DNA of 64,000 nt from positions 1-64,000 of the forward strand of contig CP048724.1 of NCBI GenBank assembly GCA_022641835.1, written 5' to 3'. The position numbers were made by a program, and so were the translations under genes. Below the pieces are notes generated by a model that had not been told where the DNA came from, searched no databases, and worked only from the letters and a program-made list of their open reading frames with translations. The DNA is from Petasospora fabianii (lineage: Eukaryota > Ascomycota > Saccharomycetes > Phaffomycetales > Wickerhamomycetaceae). Of the stretch, positions 47,701 to 56,209 are shown one piece after another (position 1 is the first letter of the stretch; each line of letters begins with the position of its first letter).

Positions 47701-49955
47701 CCATTGACTCTGCTGTTGAACCCACAATGTTCCAGTCGGTGTTTATCGCTGACCCCCTGGAGATGGTCGAGGGGTACTACGACCAAAGAGAAGCTTCAAA
47801 GACCATGGATGAGTTTGAGTCTGATATCCTTGACAAGGACTTGGATGAGCTGCATATAACAGATGAGACTTTAAAGAACAATCCGTATTTTGCCGCTGAC
47901 GACAAGTCTCTTGGTGAGAAGTCTGATACTGTTAGTGATTTGAGATCCGAGAACTCTGACTCCATTATTCTTTTTAATAATGGTCACTTTGGTGAACATC
48001 AGACACCAAGTGTGAGAGACGTGGAGGGGCCATACCCAGTAAGTCTCAATCTGACTGCATCCAAGGTGATCGTCAAGATCCATGACGGCTACGATTGGAA
48101 GTACACACGCAAAACGATCAGTAACTCCATCAAGCGCCTGGAGCAGAAGGCTAGGGAGCAGAAAGAACGCCTGAACATTCAAACACAACAGAGGGAACCA
48201 AACAGGGCTAATGCTTCAGCTCCGGCCCCAGATGATCAAGCTCTCGGTGAGACCTTGTTTGATTCCATCCATGTGGCCATGCCAATCACATCCGATCCAG
48301 CCTTGCTGACTGCTATGATCAACAAGAACATCCAGAGTAAGTCTGATGATGAGAACTCTGGTATTGACGTTGGTAAGAGAAGTATAAAAAAATTGAAGCT
48401 TCGTCGTTCCAAGACACATAAGGTGCTGATCGAGTTGAATGATGTGGACGTGGACTTTACATTATTTTCGAACCAGGACCCAACCAATGACTCGAGCATT
48501 TTTGGTGAGATGGAATACGAGACCGTCAGTGAGCTCAACATGAGCGTTAGAGACTTTGAAGTCACTGATAATGTCCCAACTTCGACATGGAACAAATTTG
48601 TCACATACATGAAGGATGAGGATCGTGAAGGCGGATCTCGTATGTTGACATTGAACATGAAGATCGTGAGACCTGTTACCACATTGGCTGCTACTGACAT
48701 CTTGATGGACGTTCATGTCCTACCGTTGAGACTTCATGTTGATCAGGATACTTTGGAGGTGTTGACAAGATTCGGCGAGTTTAAGGATGCTAGATTTGCG
48801 CTCGTTGACGAGTTTGAAGATTTGGCATACATCCAGAAATTCAACATCAATTCAGTGCACATCAAGCTTGACTATAAGCCCAAAAAGATTGACTATGCTG
48901 GGTTGAGATCAGGTCATACCACTGAGTTCATGAACTTCTTCATATTGGATGAGGCTGATATGGTGTTGAAGGCGCTGACATTGTATGGTATTTCTGGATT
49001 CCCTCGGCTGGGCCAAGCTCTCAATGGACTTTGGATGCCAGACATCAAGTCTACACAATTGAGTGGTGTTCTTACGGGACTTGCTCCAGTCAGGTCCATT
49101 GCTAAGATTGGTTCAGGATTCAAGGACCTGGTTGCTGTTCCTGTGAAGGAGTATCGGAAAGATGGAAGGTTCTACAGAAGTTTTTCCAAGGGTGTTCAAC
49201 AGTTTTCCAAGACCACTACCAACGAAATGATCAAACTTGGAGTCAAATTGGCCGCTGGTACTCAGGCTATTCTGGAACATACAGAGGAGACGTTTGGTGG
49301 TACAGGTGCAGCTGCAAGATCTGCATATGACAAGTCGTCTACCCAACAGAAGACTAAACACGATGACGAAGACAGTGAGGACGATCAGGATGAAGATGAT
49401 GGTGATGATGATAATGATTTCAGCTCGACTCGGGGCTATGGTGTCCAGTCACACCTTATTGGAAGAGGTAATATGTCTTCTTCGATGATGCACCGTTCAG
49501 TGTACCAACCAACACTTGAGTCCATTGCTGATATCAATCAACAACCTGGAAGAAGTCTCATGAGTACCAGGCTCAAGAGTGATGGGGAAGACAGAACTGA
49601 GCTGCTTCAGGCGATAACAGCTAGCGAGGATGACAACGAGGGTCCAAGAATGGTGAGTCTCTACGCTGACCAACCCACCTCCATCAAGGAGGGCTTCCTT
49701 CTTGCTTATGACAGTCTTGGACGCAACCTCTTAGTTGCCAAGGATGCAATACTTAATGCCGGTACTGAGATTGGTGAGAGCGGAAGTGCACACGACACCA
49801 CACTGGCAGTAATGAGGGCCACACCTGTTGTTCTCTTGAGACCAATAATTGGTGCCACCGAGGCGACCTCTAGGGCGTTGTTGGGTATCAACAACCACTT
49901 GGATCCCTCTCAGAGAAGATACACTCATGACAAGTACAAACAGACCAAAAAATAA
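44721..49955 (+). CDS. ATG2: Autophagy lipid-transfer protein Atg2
   Basis: A 1744-residue bridge-like lipid-transfer protein of the VPS13/chorein group. Together with Atg18 and Atg9 it moves phospholipid from the ER to the growing phagophore. The N-terminal chorein segment (residues 1-100: [26 protein letters not shown], then repeated beta-strand/turn units such as [20 protein letters not shown]) is diagnostic. The long central part is made of repeated beta-rich segments. The C-terminal part has the conserved [39 protein letters not shown] and [21 protein letters not shown] blocks that carry the amphipathic membrane-binding helices. Acidic disordered inserts occur near 260-290 and 1555-1580. 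It is slightly longer than S. cerevisiae Atg2 (1592). Single exon. Confidence 0.95.
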   Translation: [1744 protein letters not shown]

Positions 49956-50117
49956 TGATAACTGTTGGGTCCCACTGTGCCTTTGCAGTTTTATTCGCTA
50001 ATGACTACTAATTTAATGACGATACAAGTATTACTTCGCGTAGTTAAGTCGATTATCATAGTTTATGAGTTGCAGCATATTGTGATTACATCTATGACAA
50101 ACAAAAAAGGACATGAC

Positions 50118-51173
50118 TTATGGCTTTTCAACAGCAACAGAGTCACCGTTCTTCTTGGAGGATTCCAAGGCAGCAGCAATGATAGCCAGATGGTGGAATG
50201 CAATCTCAGGCTTAGCAACGATCAAGGACTTGTCCTTCTTGGTGATAGCCTCATACAAGTTCTCCAACTCTGGCTGGATACCGAAACTCTTGTCCTCATC
50301 AAACTCAATGACGGCCTCGGTCTTGGACTCCTTGGCTGTGGCACCAGTCATCACGGTGACAGACGACTTGGCCTTTGGTCTGAAGTCGGCTTTGATGGAG
50401 CCGGCATCACCATAGATGATGAACTCACCAACCTTCTCTGTAGCACCAAAGGCAGAACCGTATGTGAAAGTACCGATGGCACCGGACTCGGCCTTGCATG
50501 TGGAGAAGAGAATGTCGTCCGTACCTGATTCCTGACGCAATTGCTTTGTCAATGCAGAGACGCTGGCAATTGGGCCAACACAAGATGTGAGAAGGGCCAG
50601 CTGGTGGACACCACCATCACTGAGGAAACCTCCGATGTGTTCCGGCTTTTGTCTCCAGGATGTGGCAAGGAAGACGTTATCGGTGTTGAATGGTCCGGTG
50701 GACTTGTAAGTGAAAGACACAATGTTACCAATCTTGGAGAGGTTTTCCTGGATCTTTTTGCCGATCTGGAAGTAGAGCCAGTTCTCTCCGATCATGATTG
50801 GAACGTCAGTGGAGCGATCAAGGGCCACAATGGCCTTGGCGTCTGCGACAGTGGCGGCAATTGGTTTCTCCATGAGCACTGGCTTACCAGCCTCAACAGC
50901 CTTGGTAACGGTAGCTAGGTTGTGCTGGACAGGAAGGAGGATGTCGAGGAAATCAACAGTCTCATCATTGATAATACCCTCGAGAGAGTCGTGAACGTGG
51001 TCTTCTGTGATGCCAGCGAGCTTAGCAAACTCCTCAGCTTTGGCCTTAGTTCTGTTGAAGGCAGCAGCTGGGGTGAACTTGCTATCGAGGGCCTGCAACG
51101 ATGGCAAGTGATTGTTAGTGGCAAAGATTCCTGTGCCGACGATTCCAGCTCTGAGAGGCTTCTGGTCAACCAT
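50118..51173 (-). CDS. Gfo/Idh/MocA-family NAD(P) oxidoreductase, YMR315W-like
   Basis: A 351-residue dehydrogenase. The N-terminal Rossmann fold has GIVGTGIFATNNHLPSLQ (a GxGxxxxxH nucleotide loop). The family motif is EKPIAATVADAKAIV, whose EKP Lys is the catalytic-pocket lysine. The C-terminal alpha/beta domain has GGFLSDGGVHQLALL, in which Asp and His are the usual catalytic dyad. The length and overall order match S. cerevisiae YMR315W (349 aa), an NADPH-producing oxidoreductase reported to respond to stress; its physiological substrate is uncertain. Codon use indicates moderate to high expression. It is convergent with ATG2. Confidence 0.9.
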   Translation of the reverse strand: MVDQKPLRAGIVGTGIFATNNHLPSLQALDSKFTPAAAFNRTKAKAEEFAKLAGITEDHVHDSLEGIINDETVDFLDILLPVQHNLATVTKAVEAGKPVLMEKPIAATVADAKAIVALDRSTDVPIMIGENWLYFQIGKKIQENLSKIGNIVSFTYKSTGPFNTDNVFLATSWRQKPEHIGGFLSDGGVHQLALLTSCVGPIASVSALTKQLRQESGTDDILFSTCKAESGAIGTFTYGSAFGATEKVGEFIIYGDAGSIKADFRPKAKSSVTVMTGATAKESKTEAVIEFDEDKSFGIQPELENLYEAITKKDKSLIVAKPEIAFHHLAIIAAALESSKKNGDSVAVEKP

Positions 51174-51623
51174 TGTGATTGTATTACTGCAAATGCTAGC
51201 TTCTGCACACCCAGATCACGTCTCTGTAACAGCGACCGTTGCGATCTTTATATGTGTCTCGCCTCGAATTGCCCCGTGTCCAGTGGAGTTGTGTGCCACG
51301 CCACAATGGTCGCGGGTAACCCTCAGATCGACTCCGCTTATCACCGCTTAACTCCTTTGCGATCACCGTTTTCATGCTTATGCATTAGACAATCGGTGCG
51401 AGATCGTGGCATCCTATTCAACAGTGCCACGTATGCAAGTACGAAGTGTCTCGTGCTGTCACTGTCAGCTGTAGGGGCACGGTGCTCCATCGTCCGGGGA
51501 CCGTTTTATTTTCGGTACAACTAAATATCCGAATCTGTTGTACTGCTAAAATCAATCGTAACATTTATATACCTATCCTATGTGTGTGCAAGCCTTAGTG
51601 GGCTCTATTAATAAAACCAGACC
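51174..51623. other. Intergenic between the oxidoreductase and the permease
   Basis: 450 bp, upstream region of the oxidoreductase and 3' end of the DAL5-like permease (both minus). Plus-strand frames here run in from shadow frames of the oxidoreductase. No other feature was seen. Confidence 0.45.
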
Positions 51624-53105
51624 TTAGTAAACCGTCTGCTTGTCCTTGATGACTCTTTGGAAGAACCATGAGGTGAAGGCAGAAATGATGGAGAAGCCAC
51701 AGATCACCACAAGCATCATGTTGGAGTACTCATACTGTCTCGCAGCATCAGCCGGCCATCCAGAGTACAAGGCATATGTAGCCATAACGGAACCCAAGTT
51801 TCCGAGACCACTAACAAGAGCACTTGCCACAGCAACACCAATGTCACCATATTTACGACCAAAGATCTCGGCACACATCGACATACAAGTTGGCACGGTT
51901 GGACCGAGACCAAAGCCAGCAATGAGCAGACCACCATAACGAGACCACTTGGCTCCAGCATATGTGCAGACAACCAGACCAATGATGATGATCAGAGTAG
52001 CTGCGGAGAAAATCCATGGTCTCTGCTTCTTGAAAATATCAGAGAATGGTGTAATGAGCAAGATGGCAGCCAAATCGAACAACCAGATTGGAGCATAAAG
52101 CAAAGACACATCAATCGAGGAAACACCAAGCACAGACTTGATGAGTGTAGTACCGAAAACGGCAAGACCGAAACCGGTACCAACAACACCGAAGTACATC
52201 ATAATCAATGGCCAAAGCTTGATATCGAGGAAGATGGTGTAGATATCCTTCCAAGTCCATGTAAGCTTTGTTCTGTACTGAGCCATATCTCTATCGTGTA
52301 ACTCACGGTCAGAATCGTTCAATGGATAGACGTTAAGAGACTTGATCTTCTGCAACCACTTATTCTTGATTGCTCTGTCTTTCTGATTATCTGGCAACCA
52401 AATACTCAGTAAACATCCAACAAAGATGGTAATAACACCATATACAAGGAACAACCATCTCCAGCCCTCTCTACCATGGACACCGTCGATTCTTTGGAAA
52501 CCAGCAGCGACAAGACCAGCAACGGCAGCGGAGATTTGAGCAGCAGTGAAGTAATAACCAATTCTTCTCGTCATTCTCTGAGGAGGGTACCAGAGGGAGA
52601 TGTAGTAACTCATACCTGGCCATGTACCAGCACCGCAGACACCAGAGATGAATCTGATCACGATGATACCAGCAGGGTTTTGGAGGGCAGCGTAACAGGT
52701 GTACACCAGACCCACAGAGATCACGATACGGGACAACCAGGCCTGTGGGGCTAACTTGGTCATGATCATGTTCATAGGGACATCGAAGATGATGTAACCA
52801 ACATAGTAGAGAGCAGAGGCAGTAGAAGTGTGCTTAGCGCTGAGTCCAAGGGTCTGTCTGAGCGAATGTCCCACTTCGGCGTTCATGGTAAGTGTGTTAC
52901 CGTACGCAGACGATCCAAAGGATGTGAGGAAGTAAAGACACCACATCGCTGGGATGATTCTGAGGTCAAGTTTAACGTAGATCTTATCCAGGCGGGCCTT
53001 CTCCTCATCGGTAAAGATAGCATCTGAGGCACCTGGGATCTCAGAGACTGGCGAAACGTTCTCCTGGGAGATCACAGCGGAAGACTTCTCCTCGGTATCG
53101 CTCAT
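51624..53105 (-). CDS. DAL5-family anion:cation symporter (MFS permease)
   Basis: A 493-residue major-facilitator permease of the allantoate/nicotinate/vitamin (ACS) family, with about 12 membrane spans and a cytosolic N-terminus. The first Met of the frame is at 53231, but 42 extra codons run past a TATAAAAG box (53198-53205), so the Met at 53105 (MSDTEEKSSAVIS) is the start. Motifs include DLRIIPAMWCLYFLTSFG in span 1, PMNMIMTKLAPQAWLSRIV, and GVCGAGTWPGMSYYISLWYP. The substrate (allantoate, nicotinate, dipeptide, biotin or other) cannot be told from sequence. The upstream region has several Gcn4-type TGASTCA sites, suggesting amino-acid or nitrogen control. Dal5 itself is nitrogen-regulated in S. 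cerevisiae. Confidence 0.9.
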   Translation of the reverse strand: MSDTEEKSSAVISQENVSPVSEIPGASDAIFTDEEKARLDKIYVKLDLRIIPAMWCLYFLTSFGSSAYGNTLTMNAEVGHSLRQTLGLSAKHTSTASALYYVGYIIFDVPMNMIMTKLAPQAWLSRIVISVGLVYTCYAALQNPAGIIVIRFISGVCGAGTWPGMSYYISLWYPPQRMTRRIGYYFTAAQISAAVAGLVAAGFQRIDGVHGREGWRWLFLVYGVITIFVGCLLSIWLPDNQKDRAIKNKWLQKIKSLNVYPLNDSDRELHDRDMAQYRTKLTWTWKDIYTIFLDIKLWPLIMMYFGVVGTGFGLAVFGTTLIKSVLGVSSIDVSLLYAPIWLFDLAAILLITPFSDIFKKQRPWIFSAATLIIIIGLVVCTYAGAKWSRYGGLLIAGFGLGPTVPTCMSMCAEIFGRKYGDIGVAVASALVSGLGNLGSVMATYALYSGWPADAARQYEYSNMMLVVICGFSIISAFTSWFFQRVIKDKQTVY

Positions 53106-53197
53106 CGTTGTTAAGGAACAAGAGCAGGTTAGCGGATAAGCTTGCGGGCCGGAGAAAAGAGGATCGAGGTAAGAGGAAGGAGAAGGGCTCCTGGCTG

Positions 53198-53205
53198 CTT
53201 TTATA
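53198..53205 (-). promoter_or_regulatory. TATA box of the DAL5-like permease
   Basis: TATAAAAG on the minus strand, 93-100 bp upstream of the Met at 53105, which decides the start codon. Confidence 0.65.
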
Positions 53206-53312
53206 AGCCCACCAGCGGTAATTGTTGGCACCGCTTTGCGTTGAGAGGCCCTTGCCGTTGAGTCGTGCTGTTAAGGTCTGGGCTTTAGTTTTTCACTGAT
53301 GGCTCAAGAAAA

Positions 53313-53463
53313 TTACTCAATAAGGAAGTTTATGTGAGCCATGAGTCAAACCTGGGGAGTCATCTGAGCCTGCGACTCATGCGACGGATATTGCCAGTCG
53401 ATCTAAGAAGTCGAAGTTGGCAGGACTAGAAGCGCCAACAATGGCAAATGCTGATCTGACTCA
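53313..53463 (-). promoter_or_regulatory. Cluster of Gcn4/AP-1-like sites before the permease
   Basis: TGAGTCA at 53342-53348 and TGACTCA at 53457-53463 are perfect TGASTCA matches. GAGTCAT (53357-53363), CGACTCA (53373-53379) and TTACTCA (53313-53319) are one-base variants. Five motifs lie within 151 bp, 208-358 bp upstream of the permease start. Confidence 0.6.
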
Positions 53464-54435
53464 CTGTCTCACCGTCCAACTTTTTGTCCAAAACCACTCG
53501 CTTTAGATCCAATATTGAAGACTTAGAGCAATAGTAACTTTTGAAGTATCGATCTGGTACGCGTGTAACTCAAAACTCCAATTGATACCTCAAGGTTTAA
53601 TGTCTTATCCGGAGTTCGATATGTGAACCCTTTTTCCTGCAGCCCCTTTCGCATCAAAGCTAAGCTATCAGCCTTCAGACCTGTTGATTGAGCTATAGAC
53701 TCACTCCCCAAAAACTGTCCAGCGACTTCTTTGCGAGATAGTCATGGACACGAATAGTAAACCTACAGATGAATCTAACTTCTATACGGAAGTTCTAGCA
53801 TGAATTCCATGAAGTCTCCCAACTTTTCCAACAACTTGTGTATCCGCATCGGTGAAGGATCTTGGAAATTTCGATGACTTCGAGCATTACCAGTTCAGAT
53901 CTCACCTCTCATGCTGCCTCATCACGAGCTCGCCTGTGTTTCTCATCGATTGGATAAATAGGACCGATAACTGACACACAAAGCTACACAGTCCTCATAA
54001 AGATCACTATACAAAGATATTGATGTGAACTTGGCTTTCCACACTGATGTTGTCTCCTTCCTTAGATCCCTCGGGTGCCCACCATTGTCCATAAGAAGGC
54101 GCTGAAGTTGGCTTTTGTTACCTTAGGTATAGATCTCACTCCCTGAAATCTGTGTTCAGGGTGTATATATAAATCAGAGTGTATGTTTGATTACCATAAA
54201 ACGCTGCCGAACTTCCAATGCAGCTCTGATGTTGACCTCCACCGTTATCATGGATACACAACTCGTCGGGCCAGTCAAAAATGGAGCCCTACACGAATAT
54301 CAATGGATGCAAACTTCTTCACTTAGAAGATAAATAAACAATGATTTCGATCTATGATATATTTGTACAGTGAATTGAGTTGAGATAGAACTTGATACGG
54401 TCTTTTCAAGTCGATTTGGGCACTTGATCCCATCA

Positions 54436-54699
54436 TCACTTCTCCCCTTCTGTTTCCAAAACAGTCTTCATATGCTCTTCCTCTGCAATTCTTTGTTCAC
54501 TCCTCGTCAAATAACGATCAGCACAGAATGCCACTACGAAAGTGGATAACCCAACGTACAACCTAACTCGTGCGGGGAGGGCATTCCAACGGTACCAAAG
54601 ACCCTTGTATTGTGGAAGACGTGGGGATGGATCAGACTTCTTTGGATGTGTGACTGGTTTATGAAATGTCTTCTTGGGCGTGGCACTTGAGGTGGACAT
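54436..54699 (-). CDS. Small single-span membrane protein, unidentified
   Basis: 87 residues. Residues 1-28 are basic and Pro/Ser/Lys-rich. LPQYKGLWYRWNALPARVR leads into one hydrophobic span (about 45-60, VRLYVGLSTFVVAFCADRYL), followed by a charged Glu-rich tail (TRSEQRIAEEEHMKTVLETEGEK). The basic N-terminus, single span and acidic tail are typical of small mitochondrial inner-membrane or ER proteins. I cannot name a family. It is on the same strand as TAF13, whose stop is 270 bp upstream of this start. Confidence 0.65.
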   Translation of the reverse strand: MSTSSATPKKTFHKPVTHPKKSDPSPRLPQYKGLWYRWNALPARVRLYVGLSTFVVAFCADRYLTRSEQRIAEEEHMKTVLETEGEK

Positions 54700-54969
54700 T
54701 GCAACAATTGGTGGTGAATAGTGTGTTGATGTTGGTTATGGTTATGAGACGAAATGGGACGAGGTCTATTTTCTGTGGGGTTGGACCCGCAGATGGCGCG
54801 GGAGACTAGGATTTGAAAGAGGCCCATATTGGTGTCCTCTTTTGCCCCTGAGACACATACTCAAAATCTTCATAAACACATTAGAGAAACATGGACTAAC
54901 TCTACTACAGTATCACCAAATATTATTCGTAAAACATGTCATTGAATTGCAGGTAAAGCAAGCAGGTCA

Positions 54970-55572
54970 TTACATTGGCATTGTAGGAGCAGCAGGCATG
55001 ATAACCGGTGCATTAGACTCACCTTTCTTGGCTCTTTTCTTGTATGGTTTTCTCTCCTTACCACTCTTGGTATATTTTCTTTTAACTCTATTTGGATCAT
55101 CGTTCTTCTTGGTGTATTTTCTCGGCTTCTTCTGTGTATCTGTACCTTGTGAGCCACCTGTTGTTGCTGTTGTGTTTGCATCTCTGGAACCGTCGTCACC
55201 ACCAACGTCTTCTCCATCGTCGTCATCGTATGTGTAATTCTTCATACTCTTTCCCTCGTTTGCATCAAACGCCTTTCTGGCATCGTTAATCTCCTTCTGC
55301 AGATCGAGAAGCTCCATCAGTCTTCCAAACTTGACCGGGTCCTTCCTTAGCGTGAACTTGAAGTCATCGACACGGATCTTCTGACGTCTGGTAACCTTGG
55401 CAAATGCCGCTGCGTCGTGACAAAGGTCTATGATGTAGTTTGTGACGATGTCCTCAACGGCGTTGACAGTCTCGGGAAGAGGTTCTTCAACGTCTCCGTA
55501 GGCATAGAGTAGCGACTTCACGTCGTTTGTGAAATATTTTGTCTTCTTCTTGCGCTTCTCGACGTTAGACAT
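54970..55572 (-). CDS. TAF13: TFIID subunit Taf13
   Basis: A 200-residue TFIID subunit. Taf13 pairs with Taf11 through histone-fold domains and contacts TBP. Residues about 10-95 are the histone fold: YFTNDVKSLLYAYGDVEEPL, then VTRRQKIRVDDFKFTLRKDPVKFGRL, both near-invariant. After residue 110 come an acidic DDDDGEDVGGDD run and a Lys/Arg-rich tail (KKPRKYTKKNDDPNRVKRKYTK) not needed for the fold. The tail is longer and more basic than in S. cerevisiae Taf13 (167 aa), and the protein ends in hydrophobic APVIMPAAPTMPM. It is divergent from the ARG81-like gene, with an inverted CACGTG pair between. Confidence 0.95.
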   Translation of the reverse strand: MSNVEKRKKKTKYFTNDVKSLLYAYGDVEEPLPETVNAVEDIVTNYIIDLCHDAAAFAKVTRRQKIRVDDFKFTLRKDPVKFGRLMELLDLQKEINDARKAFDANEGKSMKNYTYDDDDGEDVGGDDGSRDANTTATTGGSQGTDTQKKPRKYTKKNDDPNRVKRKYTKSGKERKPYKKRAKKGESNAPVIMPAAPTMPM

Positions 55573-56209
55573 TGCTGGAAAGAAGAGCAGAGGTGACTGT
55601 CTTGTATATGTCGATTATGAGGGGAAAACTGAGAGGGCTCGGTACTCTATTTGTTGCCTTTAAGAAGAGTTGGGCATCAACAACTCCCACTTATAAAAGG
55701 GTCTGTTAAAGGAATCGCGGTTACAATCACGTGACTCTACTTTACTTAGAAGTCACGTGATACAAAAAGAAACCGATTTGATCAACAGCGATGAGTTATT
55801 AGTCGTTACATTTCAATTGCCATAAAGGTTTCTTTATGCGATGATACATATGAGTAAAAGAGGAAAAGAATCATATTCCTGGACAGTGCAAAGCAGAGAG
55901 TTACCCTTGAACACCTCAGAAGTTTTGACCTTAATCCTCACTTGGAGACGATGGCCTGGTGAGGCCAGTGTGGCGCCTAACGCTGAATTTTTCGGGCGCG
56001 CCTTCCACGATGGGATTAAAAAGATTAGGCCGAACAAACACTCTTCGAAACGGAAAAGGACATCGACCCCACAAAAACATTGCAGAAGAGGACACCATCG
56101 TCTCTGAGGTTCCGTGTTCTCTAGCATAGACAACCACTGTACCTACTTCTGTGCCTCCGTAACACCCACCTTATCACCCCGCACAAACATACACAGGTGT
56201 TAGTCCGCA
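55573..56209. other. Divergent intergenic region TAF13 / ARG81
   Basis: 637 bp. It contains TATAAAAG near 55692, two CACGTG sites (55728-55733, 55754-55759) and sequence with short overlapping frames at 55834-56137 that show no domain. It holds no other gene I can support. Confidence 0.45.
55726..55761. promoter_or_regulatory. Inverted pair of CACGTG sites
   Basis: AATCACGTGACT and AAGTCACGTGAT are centred 26 bp apart. Both match the Cbf1-type RTCACGTGAY core. They are 155-190 bp upstream of TAF13 and about 450-480 bp upstream of the ARG81-like start. Confidence 0.55.

Larger units (their letters stand above)
53106..54435. other. 1.3-kb intergenic region upstream of the permease
   Basis: A long regulatory-type spacer between the permease (minus) and the 87-aa gene (minus, 3' end at 54436). 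The first 360 bp hold the TATA box and Gcn4-type cluster. The rest (53500-54430) has only short frames without domains, and TATATATAAATC near 54165. I see no RNA gene or repeat I can support. Confidence 0.5.

Noticed and set aside
53106-54435. A remnant of a mobile element in the long spacer
   Set aside because: No terminal repeats, coding remnants or target duplication could be seen.
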